Below are positions 56,581 to 56,607 of a stretch of 56,607 nucleotides of DNA, in pieces. Source of the stretch: Siculibacillus sp. (GTDB lineage Bacteria > Pseudomonadota > Alphaproteobacteria > Rhizobiales > Ancalomicrobiaceae); the NCBI GenBank assembly GCA_030247555.1, contig JAOTSD010000020.1, positions 1 through 56,607 of the forward strand. The letters are read 5' to 3'. The notes under the pieces are model-generated. The model was not told the DNA's origin. It was given only the letters and a program-made list of their open reading frames with translations, and ran no database searches. The translations under genes and the position numbers were made by a program. Numbering within the stretch: the stretch's first letter is position 1; each line of letters starts with the position of its first letter.

Positions 56581-56607
56581 ATGTCGAGACGACCGCGCCG
56601 GAACCAC
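56581..56607 (+). CDS. Start of a gene cut by the right edge
   Basis: ATG 56581 is preceded by AGGAGAGAAG, a strong ribosome site, and gives nine basic residues (MSRRPRRNH) before the window ends. It is 65 bp after the glycosyltransferase-like gene and could be its partner. Function cannot be read. Confidence 0.45.

Overview
The window is high-GC DNA (roughly two-thirds G+C by eye, densely coding) from an alphaproteobacterium, most likely of the Hyphomicrobiales (Rhizobiales) type. Evidence for this is a gcrA cell-cycle regulator gene with clustered GANTC sites and a CtrA-like half-site upstream, a DUF1127 mini-protein, a LapG-like transglutaminase protease, and a PhoR/PhoU/PhoB cluster. The metabolism is that of a facultative anaerobe: an NAD-linked [NiFe]-hydrogenase, ubiTUV for O2-independent ubiquinone synthesis, FNR-like boxes and a NosD-like protein. 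I saw no rRNA, tRNA, CRISPR array, transposase or phage gene.

Region 1 (1-15373): a NosD-like beta-helix protein cut by the left edge, scoAB (CoA transferase), tex, the complete hoxFUYHW operon for a soluble NAD-reducing hydrogenase, a YgiQ-type radical SAM protein and the convergent ubiTUV operon.

Region 2 (15374-27033) is the most interesting part. A Rieske O-demethylase set (vanA, a GntR/FCD regulator, vanB) is followed by a tight seven-gene operon. It encodes a MetV-MetF fused methylene-THF reductase, a free-standing corrinoid protein, a URO-D-family methyltransferase (MT I), a MetH-reactivation-like protein, a ferredoxin/ASKHA corrinoid activator (RACE), a methyl-THF:corrinoid methyltransferase (MT II) and an amidohydrolase. 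The vanA and metVF promoters share GTATAC-centred palindromes placed just after the -10 element, so one regulator probably controls both. The two branches would remove methyl groups by an O2-dependent route (VanAB, formaldehyde) and an O2-independent corrinoid/THF route. Gene content resembles both the chloromethane (cmu) clusters and acetogen ether demethylases, but matches neither exactly.

Region 3 (27034-43900): a secreted TIMP/NTR-like protein, ahpCF with a well-spaced OxyR site, a voltage-gated K+ channel with a zinc ribbon, a GhrA-like dehydrogenase, rmuC, def, aroQ, an aroE-like gene, a divergent UppP homologue, a LapG-like protease, DUF1127, an SMP-30 lactonase, a chemoreceptor and a cation efflux protein.

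Region 4 (43900-56607): phoR-phoU-phoB without pst genes and with a PhoR lacking membrane helices, ppk2, gcrA, argD-argF, hslO, a low-GC patch with a lipoprotein, an alpha/beta hydrolase, a solute-binding protein and what looks like only the N-terminal part of an XagB-like glycosyltransferase. The first codons of one more gene lie at the right edge. Strong hairpin terminators separate several convergent gene pairs.
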